Below are positions 57,148 to 64,000 of a stretch of 64,000 bases of DNA, one piece after another. Source of the DNA: Streptomyces sp. DG1A-41. Lineage in GTDB: Bacteria > Actinomycetota > Actinomycetes > Streptomycetales > Streptomycetaceae. The stretch spans positions 6,533,001 through 6,597,000 of the forward strand of contig NZ_CP146350.1 of the NCBI RefSeq assembly GCF_037055355.1. Reading direction: 5' to 3'. Made by a program: the position numbers and the translations under genes. Position 1 is the stretch's first letter, and each line of letters opens with the position of its first letter. Under the pieces are notes generated by a model. That model saw nothing but the letters and a program-made list of their open reading frames with translations, made no database searches and had not been told where the DNA came from.

Positions 57148-57470
57148 GGCGCGGCGCGCTCACCCAGTGGGACGCAAGGCGGCCGAAACACCTCTTGCAC
57201 ACCAGCGGACCCCTGCTTCCCCGGCGCGCGGATAAGGTCCACGCGCCGAGCGAGAGGGGCGGCCCGAAGGGCCTCGGTTGAGGGTGGTGGCGGGAGACGG
57301 GTGGGCGTACGCGGAGCTACGCACCACCTTGTGGTGAGCTGTGAGGCTTCTCCACAGATCAGCGCACCCGCCCTCGTCGGGACGCATCAGAGGCAACTGA
57401 CGGGTACGTGCAAATTATTTGGGATGCCCCGGAATCGGAACACTGGGGCACCCCGGCTCGTTGTCATTAC
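57148..57470. other. Intergenic region after proS
   Basis: 323 bases with no supported gene. It contains a possible hairpin near 57221-57249 (GGCGCG/CGCGCC) and a purine-rich stretch (GAGCGAGAGGGGCGG, GAGGGTGGTGGCGGGAGACGGG), then an AT-rich CAAATTATTTGGGAT upstream of the SprT-like gene. A structured leader or small RNA is possible, but no family is recognised. Confidence 0.4.
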
Positions 57471-58079
57471 GTGAGCACGACACAGACACCACCTGTTCTC
57501 GCCGCAGAGCTGGCACAGGCGTGGGCCGACATTCAGCGGTACCACCCCGAGCTGCCCGACCTTGCCGCGCCAGAGTCCCTGATCGGGGAGTCGTCGTCCG
57601 CGTGCGGTCACGAGCTCTCCTTCGAGCGACTGCTCCATGAGGCAGTCCATGGCATCGCCGCCGCCCGCGGCGTCCGCGACACCTCCCGTGCCGGCCGCTA
57701 CCACAACCGCAGATTCCTCGCTATCGCCGAGGAGCTGGGCCTGGACCACCCCGAGGAACCGCATCCCAGCAGCGGCTTCTCCCTGGTCACGCTCACCCCC
57801 GAGGCGAAGCGCCGCTACCGCCCGACGATGGAGCGCCTCCAGCGCGCCCTCAAGGCGCACACGGCCGCGACCTCCTCCGACACCTCCCGCACCTTCCGGG
57901 GCCCGGCCGCCCGCCACGGCTCCTCCGGCGGCGGCGTCCGCGTCAAGGCGGTCTGCGACTGCGGCCGCAACGTACGCGTCGTGCCGTCGGTCCTCGCCCA
58001 GGCACCGATCGTCTGCGGCGGCTGCGGCAAGCCGTTCCGCATCCCGGACGTCGTGGGAGCGGGAGCGGTGGTCGGCTGA
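57471..58079 (+). CDS. SprT-like / zinc-peptidase-fold protein
   Basis: 202 residues from GTG 57471. A zincin-type motif LLHEAVHGIAAARG gives HEAVH near residues 53-57, with a downstream RYHNRRFLAIAEELG likely providing a further ligand. The C-terminal zinc ribbon has four Cys in CDCGRNVRVV and CGGCGKPFRI. This layout resembles SprT/SPRTN-like proteins, but the substrate is unknown. Streptomyces carry this conserved gene just before rpsP (SCO5590 position). Confidence 0.72.
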   Translation: MSTTQTPPVLAAELAQAWADIQRYHPELPDLAAPESLIGESSSACGHELSFERLLHEAVHGIAAARGVRDTSRAGRYHNRRFLAIAEELGLDHPEEPHPSSGFSLVTLTPEAKRRYRPTMERLQRALKAHTAATSSDTSRTFRGPAARHGSSGGGVRVKAVCDCGRNVRVVPSVLAQAPIVCGGCGKPFRIPDVVGAGAVVG

Positions 58080-58370
58080 CGTCCGCAACCGGCATCTCGT
58101 GGCTGCCGGTCGGGACAGCACCGCCGCTGCCGGGCAGGGCACCCGACGTACTTCACCTCCACGCCGGGTGCCACTCCGGCATGCCCGCGCGCGGCTCACC
58201 CCCTGGCCAAAGGCGACCTCAGGGTGTGGCACAATGGCTAGCTGTACTCGACAGCCGCACAGGACCCCTCTCTCCTCCGGCTGACGCGTCCATCGGGCAC
58301 TCGGGTACCGCAACCCCACGCGGCCATCTCGCCGTGCCCAACCACGTCAAATCCAGGAGAACCCACTCCC

Positions 58371-58790
58371 GTGGCAGTCAAGATCAAGCTGAAGCGTCTG
58401 GGCAAGATCCGTTCGCCTCACTACCGCATCGTCGTCGCCGACTCCCGTACCCGTCGTGACGGTCGTGCGATCGAGGAGATCGGCAAGTACCACCCGACGT
58501 ACAACCCGTCGGTGATCGAGGTCGACGCCGAGCGTGTGGCGTACTGGCTCGGTGTCGGCGCCCAGCCGACCGAGCCCGTGCTCGCCATCCTCAAGAAGAC
58601 CGGCGACTGGCAGAAGTTCAAGGGCGAGCCCGCCCCGGCTCCGCTGCTGACGCAGCCCGAGAAGGCCGCGCGCCCGTCGTTCGAGGCTCTCGGCGGTGAC
58701 GACGAGGGCAAGGGTGAGGCGATCACCCAGAAGAAGAAGGCTGAGAAGAAGGACGAGGCCTCCGCCGAGTCCGCTTCGACCGAGGCCTGA
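58371..58790 (+). CDS. rpsP: 30S ribosomal protein S16
   Basis: 139 residues. [25 protein letters not shown] at the N-terminus, [13 protein letters not shown] and [19 protein letters not shown] are S16. The C-terminal tail ([14 protein letters not shown]) is longer than in E. coli, as usual in actinomycetes. First gene of rpsP-khpA-rimM-trmD-rplS. A locally AT-containing CACAATGGC near 58228 may be part of its promoter. Confidence 0.97.
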   Translation: MAVKIKLKRLGKIRSPHYRIVVADSRTRRDGRAIEEIGKYHPTYNPSVIEVDAERVAYWLGVGAQPTEPVLAILKKTGDWQKFKGEPAPAPLLTQPEKAARPSFEALGGDDEGKGEAITQKKKAEKKDEASAESASTEA

Positions 58791-58792
58791 GC

Positions 58793-59032
58793 ATGCTCGA
58801 GGAGGCTCTCGAGCACCTCGTGAAGGGCATCGTCGACAACCCTGACGATGTGCAGGTCGCCTCGCGCGACCTGCGCCGCGGGCGGGTGCTCGAGGTCCGG
58901 GTCCACCCGGACGACCTCGGCAAGGTGATCGGCCGTAACGGCCGCACCGCACGCGCTCTGCGTACCGTCGTGGGCGCCATCGGCGGTCGTGGTGTCCGCG
59001 TCGACCTCGTCGACGTGGATCACGTCCGCTGA
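58793..59032 (+). CDS. khpA: KH-domain RNA-binding protein
   Basis: 79 residues with the KH GxxG loop in LGKVIGRNGRTARALRTVVGA. It starts 3 bases after the rpsP stop. In Gram-positives KhpA with KhpB (Jag) affects cell division and RNA; position between rpsP and rimM is conserved. Confidence 0.93.
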   Translation: MLEEALEHLVKGIVDNPDDVQVASRDLRRGRVLEVRVHPDDLGKVIGRNGRTARALRTVVGAIGGRGVRVDLVDVDHVR

Positions 59033-59110
59033 CGCTTATCGCAACCGGCTCGGGCCGGGGAGGGCCTAGGGCCTCCCCGGCCCGCAGTCGTATGACAGGA
59101 GAATGGACAC

Positions 59111-59671
59111 GTGCAGCTGGTAGTCGCACGGATCGGCCGTGCCCATGGCATCAAGGGCGAGGTCACCGTCGAGGTACGGACCGACGAGCCCGAACTGAGG
59201 CTCGCCCCCGGCGCCGTGCTCGCCACCGATCCCGCCTCCGCGGGACCGCTCACCATCGAGACGGGCCGCGTCCACAGCGGCCGTCTCCTGTTGCGCTTCC
59301 AGGGCGTCAGCGACCGCACCGGCGCCGAGGCCCTGCGCAACACCCTCCTGATCGCCGAGGTCGACCCGGAGGAACTGCCCGAGGGCGAGGACGAGTACTA
59401 CGACCACCAGCTCATCGACCTCGACGTGGTCACCGCGGACGGCACGGAGGTCGGCCGGATCACGGAGATCTCGCACCTGCCCACCCAGGACCTGTTCATC
59501 GTGGAGCGCCCGGACGGCAGCGAGGTGATGATCCCCTTCGTCGAGGAGATCGTCGCCGAGATCGACCTCGAGGAGCAGAAGGCCGTCATCACCCCGCCGC
59601 CGGGCCTGATCGACGACCGCGCCGAGATCGCCTCCAGCCGGGAAGACGCCTCCGGCCGGGAAGAGTCGTAA
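59111..59671 (+). CDS. rimM: 16S rRNA processing protein RimM
   Basis: 186-residue ribosome-assembly factor binding S19 and 16S 3' domain. N-terminal [25 protein letters not shown] and PRC-type end [31 protein letters not shown] are diagnostic. It overlaps trmD (TAATG). Confidence 0.95.
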   Translation: MQLVVARIGRAHGIKGEVTVEVRTDEPELRLAPGAVLATDPASAGPLTIETGRVHSGRLLLRFQGVSDRTGAEALRNTLLIAEVDPEELPEGEDEYYDHQLIDLDVVTADGTEVGRITEISHLPTQDLFIVERPDGSEVMIPFVEEIVAEIDLEEQKAVITPPPGLIDDRAEIASSREDASGREES

Positions 59672-60504
59672 TGCGTCTCGACGTCGTCACGATCTTCCCC
59701 GAGTACCTGGAACCTCTGAACGTCTCCCTCGTCGGCAAGGCGCGCGCGCGTGGCCAGCTGAACGTGCACGTCCACGACCTGCGTTCGTGGACCTACGACC
59801 GCCACAACACCGTCGACGACACGCCCTACGGCGGCGGCCCCGGCATGGTCATGAAAACCGAGCCCTGGGGAGAGGCGCTGGACTGCGTCCTGGCCGACGG
59901 CTACGAGACCGGCTCCCACGAGCCCGCCCTCATCGTTCCCACGCCCAGCGGCCGCCCCTTCACCCAGGAGCTCGCCGCCCACCTCTCCGAGCGCCCCTGG
60001 CTGATCTTCACGCCGGCCCGTTATGAAGGCATCGACCGGCGCGTCGTCGACGAGTACGCGACGCGCATGCCGGTGTACGAGGTGTCCATCGGCGACTACG
60101 TCCTGGCCGGCGGCGAGGCGGCCGTCCTCGTCGTCACGGAGGCCGTGGCGCGGCTGCTGCCCGGCGTCCTGGGCAACGCCGAGTCCCACCGGGACGACTC
60201 CTTCGCGCCCGGCACCATGGCGAGCCTGCTGGAGGGGCCCGTCTACACCAAGCCGCCCCAGTGGCGCGGCCGGGACATCCCCGATGTGCTGCTCAGCGGC
60301 CACCACGGGAAGATCGCCCGCTGGCGCCGGGACGAGGCCCTGAAGCGCACGACGGCCCACCGGCCCGACCTCATCGAGCGGTGCGACCCCAAGGCCTTCG
60401 ACAAGAAGGACCGCGAGATGCTGTCCATCCTGGGCTGGGAACCCGACCCGGCGGGGGAGTCGTACGGCCGATTTTGGCGCAGGACCCAGGGCGTGGAAGA
60501 ATAG
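59671..60504 (+). CDS. trmD: tRNA (guanine37-N1)-methyltransferase
   Basis: 277 residues, trefoil-knot SPOUT enzyme that makes m1G37. DVVTIFPEYLEPLNVSLVG, DDTPYGGGPGMVMKTEP, the SAM-knot ISIGDYVLAGGEAA (here VSIGDYVLAGGEAAVL), and RRDEALKRTTAHRPDL. Coupled to rimM. Confidence 0.96.
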   Translation: MRLDVVTIFPEYLEPLNVSLVGKARARGQLNVHVHDLRSWTYDRHNTVDDTPYGGGPGMVMKTEPWGEALDCVLADGYETGSHEPALIVPTPSGRPFTQELAAHLSERPWLIFTPARYEGIDRRVVDEYATRMPVYEVSIGDYVLAGGEAAVLVVTEAVARLLPGVLGNAESHRDDSFAPGTMASLLEGPVYTKPPQWRGRDIPDVLLSGHHGKIARWRRDEALKRTTAHRPDLIERCDPKAFDKKDREMLSILGWEPDPAGESYGRFWRRTQGVEE

Positions 60505-60638
60505 CCAGCTGTTGTGCGTCCGTCCGGCGTGCGCCCCTGCCACAGGGGGAGACGACGCCCGCTCCGACCCGCACAGCCCTGATCCAAACACCTAGTTTCC
60601 GTTGATGACCTGTGGCATTAGCGAAGAAAGCAGACGAA

Positions 60639-60989
60639 ATGTCCCACCTGCTCGACACCGTCGACTCCGCGTCGCTGCGCAGTGACGTCCCCGCCTTCCG
60701 CCCGGGCGACACGGTCAACGTGCACGTCCGCGTCATCGAGGGCAACCGCTCCCGCGTGCAGCAGTTCAAGGGCGTCGTGATCCGCCGCCAGGGTTCCGGC
60801 GTGCGCGAGACCTTCACGGTCCGCAAGGTCTCCTTCTCCGTCGGCGTCGAGCGCACCTTCCCGGTGCACACCCCGATCGTGGAGAAGATCGAGCTCGTCA
60901 CCAAGGGTGACGTCCGTCGCGCCAAGCTGTACTACCTGCGCGAGCTGCGCGGCAAGGCCGCGAAGATCAAGGAGAAGCGCGAGAGCTGA
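60639..60989 (+). CDS. rplS: 50S ribosomal protein L19
   Basis: 116 residues: [47 protein letters not shown] is L19. Start ATG 60639 is used. Last gene of the rpsP unit; sipW follows 45 bases later. Confidence 0.97.
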   Translation: MSHLLDTVDSASLRSDVPAFRPGDTVNVHVRVIEGNRSRVQQFKGVVIRRQGSGVRETFTVRKVSFSVGVERTFPVHTPIVEKIELVTKGDVRRAKLYYLRELRGKAAKIKEKRES

Positions 60990-61034
60990 GCGCTCTCCGG
61001 GGTTCACATCGGGGCCGGATAGCATCTGGCTCCG

Positions 61035-61760
61035 ATGGACACCGAAGCACAGCCGACGGAGCGCGACCGCTCCTCCCGCCCTTCCGACTCCGAGGACACC
61101 TCGGATCCCGGAGGGCCGGAGGAACGGTCGCGTTTCGCGTTGTCGCGTGTCACCGAGTGGGTCCCGGGCGGCCGGATCACTCTGACGCTGCTGGCCTGCC
61201 TGCTCTTCCTGCTGCTGCTCAGCACGTTCGTGCTGCGGCCGTTCCAGATCCCCAGCGGATCCATGGAACAGGGATTGAGGATCGGGGACCGGGTTCTCGT
61301 AAACAAGTTGGCGTACCGTTTCGGTGCCGAGCCGCAGCGGGGAGACATCGTCGTGTTCGACGGGACCGGGTACTTCGGGCACGCGGACTACATCAAGCGC
61401 GTTGTAGGCGTGGGGGGAGACCACGTGGTCTGCTGCGACAAGGAGGGGAGGATCCAGGTGAACGGCCGGCCGGTCGACGAGTCGGGCTTCCTGTACCCCG
61501 GCGACAGCCCGTCCGCGGTGCCCTTCGACGTCGTCGTGCCCGCCGGCACCCTGTTCGTCCTCGGCGACCACCGCGGCGACTCCAGCGACTCCCGCGACCA
61601 CCTCGGCTCGCCGGGCGGCGGCATGGTCCCGGTCGACGAGGTGATCGGCCGCGCCGACTGGATCGTCTGGCCCTTCGGCCACGCCACCCGGCTGCACCGC
61701 CCCGACGCCTACACGCGCGTGCCCGCCCCCGCCGCCGGAAGGGCGGGCGCCCATGGGTAA
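61035..61760 (+). CDS. sipW: Type I signal peptidase SipW
   Basis: 241-residue membrane Ser/Lys protease that removes Sec/Tat signal peptides. One N-terminal membrane helix (ITLTLLACLLFLLLLSTFVL), Ser box PSGSMEQGL, Lys box DYIKRVVGVGGDHV, and box E GDHRGDSSDSRDH. It is first of four tandem signal peptidases in the sipWXYZ cluster known from Streptomyces. Overlaps sipX by 8 bases. Confidence 0.93.
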   Translation: MDTEAQPTERDRSSRPSDSEDTSDPGGPEERSRFALSRVTEWVPGGRITLTLLACLLFLLLLSTFVLRPFQIPSGSMEQGLRIGDRVLVNKLAYRFGAEPQRGDIVVFDGTGYFGHADYIKRVVGVGGDHVVCCDKEGRIQVNGRPVDESGFLYPGDSPSAVPFDVVVPAGTLFVLGDHRGDSSDSRDHLGSPGGGMVPVDEVIGRADWIVWPFGHATRLHRPDAYTRVPAPAAGRAGAHG

Positions 61761-62843
61761 CCGCGGCAAACCGCGCGGCGCCCCCGCCAGCCCCGCGGAC
61801 AACCTGCTGCCCACCGGCGCCCGGCGCGCCGCCAGCCCGGCCGGCGGCCGTACGCGCGCCGAGCGGCGCAAGCTCCAGAAGAAGGTCAAGCGGCGCCGCA
61901 GGCGCGGTGCCGTCAAGGAGGTACCTCTCCTCGTCGGCGTCGCCGTCCTCATAGCGCTCGTGCTGAAGACGTTCCTCGTCCAGGCCTTCGTCATCCCGTC
62001 CGGCTCCATGGAGCAGACGATCCAGATCGGCGACCGCGTCCTGGTCGACAAGCTCACCCCGTGGTTCGGCTCCAGGCCGCAGCGCGGGGACGTCGTCGTC
62101 TTCAAGGATCCCGGCGGCTGGCTCCAGGATGAGCAGACCACCTCGCCGAAGGACGACCCCGTCGTCATCAAGCAGGTCAAGGAAGGGCTCACGTTCATCG
62201 GCCTGCTGCCGTCCGACAACGAGAAGGACCTCATCAAGCGGGTCGTGGGCGTCGGCGGAGACCGCGTCAAGTGCTGTGACGCGCAAGGGCGCGTGACCGT
62301 CAACGGCATCCCGCTGAACGAGGACTACCTGTACCCCGGCGTCGCCCCGTCCGACACGCCGTTCGACATCACCGTCCCCCGGGACGGCTGTGGGTGATGG
62401 GCGACCACCGGAACAACTCCGCGGACTCCCGCGCCCACCAGGACACCGACTACGGTGGCACGGTCTCCGAGGAGGAGGTCGTGGGCCGCGCCATGGTCAT
62501 CGCCTGGCCCTTCGGGCACTGGAGCACCCTGGAGGAACCGAACACCTACGCCTCCGTGTCCGACTCGGCCACCGGGTCGACCGCTGCTCCCGACCTGTCG
62601 CATAGGGTTGCCTCCTACGATTCGAACGGAACGATCCAGCTCCCGACCCCTGCGGAACTCCCGCTCGTTATGGGAGTGGTAGGCCTGCGTCGTGTATGGG
62701 GCAGGCGGCGGCACAGAGTGAGGAGTTGGCGTGGGGGATGTGGCGGTTGGCGCACGGTCCGGACACGACGGCGAGGAGCACCGCGGACGTCCCGCGGGAT
62801 CCGCCGTCCCGGCCGCGGACAGCGCCGTGACCTCCGGGAGTGA
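61753..62843 (+). pseudogene. sipX: Frameshifted type I signal peptidase SipX
   Basis: N-terminal part is normal: basic tail, membrane helix (VPLLVGVAVLIALVLKTFLVQAF), Ser box PSGSMEQTI, Lys box KDLIKRVVGVGGDRV. Near 62380 the frame ends in PRDGCG-stop. The next frame continues exactly with VMGDHRNNSADSRAHQD, VVGRAMVIAWPFGHW and a C-terminal tail. Loss of one G in a CCCCGGG run (about 62386-62391) would explain it: restoring it gives PRGRLWVMGDHRNN. The extended frame then runs into the sipY start. As written, box E is lost and the enzyme would be inactive. Confidence 0.8.
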
Positions 62844-63693
62844 CTCCGGGGCAGCCGAGGACGACAGGGTGACAGGCGAGTACGGCACAGCCGAGGGCCA
62901 GGGGCCGGGCGGCACGGCCCGGACACCGAAGAAGCCACGCTCCTTCTGGAAGGAGCTGCCCATCCTGATCGGCATCGCGCTGGTGCTCGCGCTGCTGATC
63001 AAGACCTTCCTGGTGCAGGCGTTCTCCATCCCCTCCGACTCCATGCAGAACACCCTCCAGCAGGGCGACCGCGTCCTGGTCGACAAGCTGACCCCCTGGT
63101 TCGGCTCCGAGCCCGAGCGTGGCGAGGTCGTCGTCTTCCACGACCCCGACAACTGGCTCGCCGGCGAGCCGACGGCGGATCCGAACGCCTTGCAGACCTT
63201 CCTCAGCTGGATCGGCCTCATGCCGTCCGCCGAGGAGAAGGACCTCATCAAGCGGGTCGTCGGCGTCGGCGGCGACACGGTCGAGTGCAACGGCACTGGC
63301 CCGCTCACGGTCAACGGCAAGGCGCTGGACGAGCGGTCGTACGTCTACCCCGGCAACACGCCGTGCAGCGTCGACGACCAGGGCGGTCAATTCAAGGTAA
63401 AGGTTCCCAAGGGCTACATCTGGGTCATGGGCGACCACCGGCAGAACTCCCGGGACTCCCGCTACAACCAGTCGGACAAGCACAAGGGCATGGTCCCGGT
63501 GAAGGACGTCGTCGGCCGGGCCATCGTCATCGCCTGGCCGATCAACCGCTGGGACAACCTGCCCGTGCCGGACACCTTCGACCAGACCGGTCTGGACGCC
63601 CGGTCGGCCGCGGCCGGTCTGGCGGTGGCGCCGCAGGGGCTGGCGCTGCTGGGCGTGGTGCCGGTGGTGCTGTGGCGCCGCAGGAAGCAGTGA
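62731..63693 (+). CDS. sipY: Type I signal peptidase SipY
   Basis: 320 residues. A long acidic cytoplasmic N-terminus (about 75 residues) precedes the membrane helix LPILIGIALVLALLIKTFLVQAF, then Ser box PSDSMQNTL, Lys box KDLIKRVVGVGGDTV, box E GDHRQNSRDSRYN. A C-terminal hydrophobic segment GLAVAPQGLALLGVVPVVLW suggests a second membrane anchor. SipY is the main signal peptidase in S. lividans. GTG 62731 start. Confidence 0.93.
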   Translation: MGDVAVGARSGHDGEEHRGRPAGSAVPAADSAVTSGSDSGAAEDDRVTGEYGTAEGQGPGGTARTPKKPRSFWKELPILIGIALVLALLIKTFLVQAFSIPSDSMQNTLQQGDRVLVDKLTPWFGSEPERGEVVVFHDPDNWLAGEPTADPNALQTFLSWIGLMPSAEEKDLIKRVVGVGGDTVECNGTGPLTVNGKALDERSYVYPGNTPCSVDDQGGQFKVKVPKGYIWVMGDHRQNSRDSRYNQSDKHKGMVPVKDVVGRAIVIAWPINRWDNLPVPDTFDQTGLDARSAAAGLAVAPQGLALLGVVPVVLWRRRKQ

Positions 63694-63744
63694 TCCCGAC
63701 GGCGGGCTGACCCCGGTCGGTACCCCCGGGTAGGGTGCGGACCC

Positions 63745-64000
63745 ATGGGTGGCGAGAGCATGACGCACACGGCCCCGCGCAGCGGCGGCACAGGCTCGGG
63801 CCCGGTGGGCAGCCCGACCGGACAGCGGTTGTCCGGGCTGGCCGTCGCACTGGGCCTTGTGCTGTTCCTCGGGGGGTTCGCCTGGGGAGCGGTGGTCTAC
63901 CGGCCGTACACCGTGCCCACCAGCTCGATGACACCGACGATCGACGCGGGCGACCGGATGCTGGCGCAGCGCGTCGACGGTGCTGACGTGCGCCGCGGCG
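63745..64000 (+). CDS. sipZ: Type I signal peptidase SipZ (cut by window end)
   Basis: First 85 residues. MGGESMTHTAPRSGGTGSG, a membrane helix LSGLAVALGLVLFLGGFAW, and Ser box TVPTSSMTPTIDAGDRML. The Lys box lies beyond the window. Confidence 0.88.
   Translation, partial: MGGESMTHTAPRSGGTGSGPVGSPTGQRLSGLAVALGLVLFLGGFAWGAVVYRPYTVPTSSMTPTIDAGDRMLAQRVDGADVRRG

Overview
The window is a very GC-rich actinobacterial chromosome segment that reads as Streptomyces. The evidence is GTG starts, G/C third positions, strong hairpin terminators without long U tracts, and a gene order I recognise from memory as the S. coelicolor SCO5544 to SCO5599 core region (cvnA1, gltX, tRNA Gln/Glu cluster, ndgR/leuCD, hupS, gpsA, ddlA, thiL/thiD, rpmB, recG, coaD, rpmF, rnc/absB, mutM, smc, glcP, ftsY, nsdA, amtB-glnK-glnD, ffh, rpsP-rimM-trmD-rplS, sipWXYZ). 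No database search was possible; names rest on visible motifs and known synteny.

Layout. 1-8.8 kb: the C-terminally cut conservon kinase CvnA1 (minus), a small repeat-containing peptide, a FAH-family hydrolase overlapping gltX, a large secreted FlgD-type protein and a HAD phosphatase. 8.9-9.4 kb: five tRNAs (Gln, Glu, Glu, Gln, Glu). 9.5-12.6 kb: NdgR divergent from leuCD with a palindromic operator between them. 12.8-18.7 kb: hupS with an H1-like lysine tail, cofC, then an acyltransferase-gpsA-ddlA run. 18.9-28.4 kb: thiL-thiD, rpmB, a DAK2 protein, a broken Hsp90/TPR gene and recG. 28.4-37.2 kb: rsmD-coaD-sepIVA-like, DUF177-rpmF-rnc, a broken helical-repeat gene, mutM, an HxlR regulator, a CAP-domain protein and acylphosphatase. 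37.3-45.1 kb: smc, glcP, a luciferase-like oxidoreductase and ftsY. 45.2-54 kb: a primase-polymerase-like domain protein, nsdA, the nitrogen operon amtB-glnK-glnD and ffh. 54-64 kb: a truncated lipoprotein, a methyltransferase, an archaeal-type prolyl-tRNA synthetase, an SprT-like protein, the ribosome/tRNA maturation operon, and four tandem type I signal peptidases (the last cut by the window end).

The standout is recG. Its Walker A motif GSGK/T is split by a 338-residue in-frame intein that carries both LAGLIDADG endonuclease motifs. It has no N-terminal Cys/Ser (residue 1 is Ala) but has the Trp/Cys/Thr set of class 3 inteins (Trp66, Cys318, Thr336, then His-Asn and extein Thr). This would make an essential recombination helicase dependent on non-canonical protein splicing.

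A second theme is accessory material in an otherwise conserved backbone: an Hsp90-TPR gene with about five frame breaks, a second frameshifted gene between rnc and mutM, a frameshifted sipX, a lipoprotein that lost its signal peptide, an extra archaeal-type proS, and a dispersed GGGGCGCGGGGAA-type repeat, one copy of which appears to lie in frame inside the SMC hinge. The long housekeeping genes (smc, glnD, gltX, recG) are intact, so wholesale sequencing error is not the obvious explanation, though single-base errors cannot be excluded.
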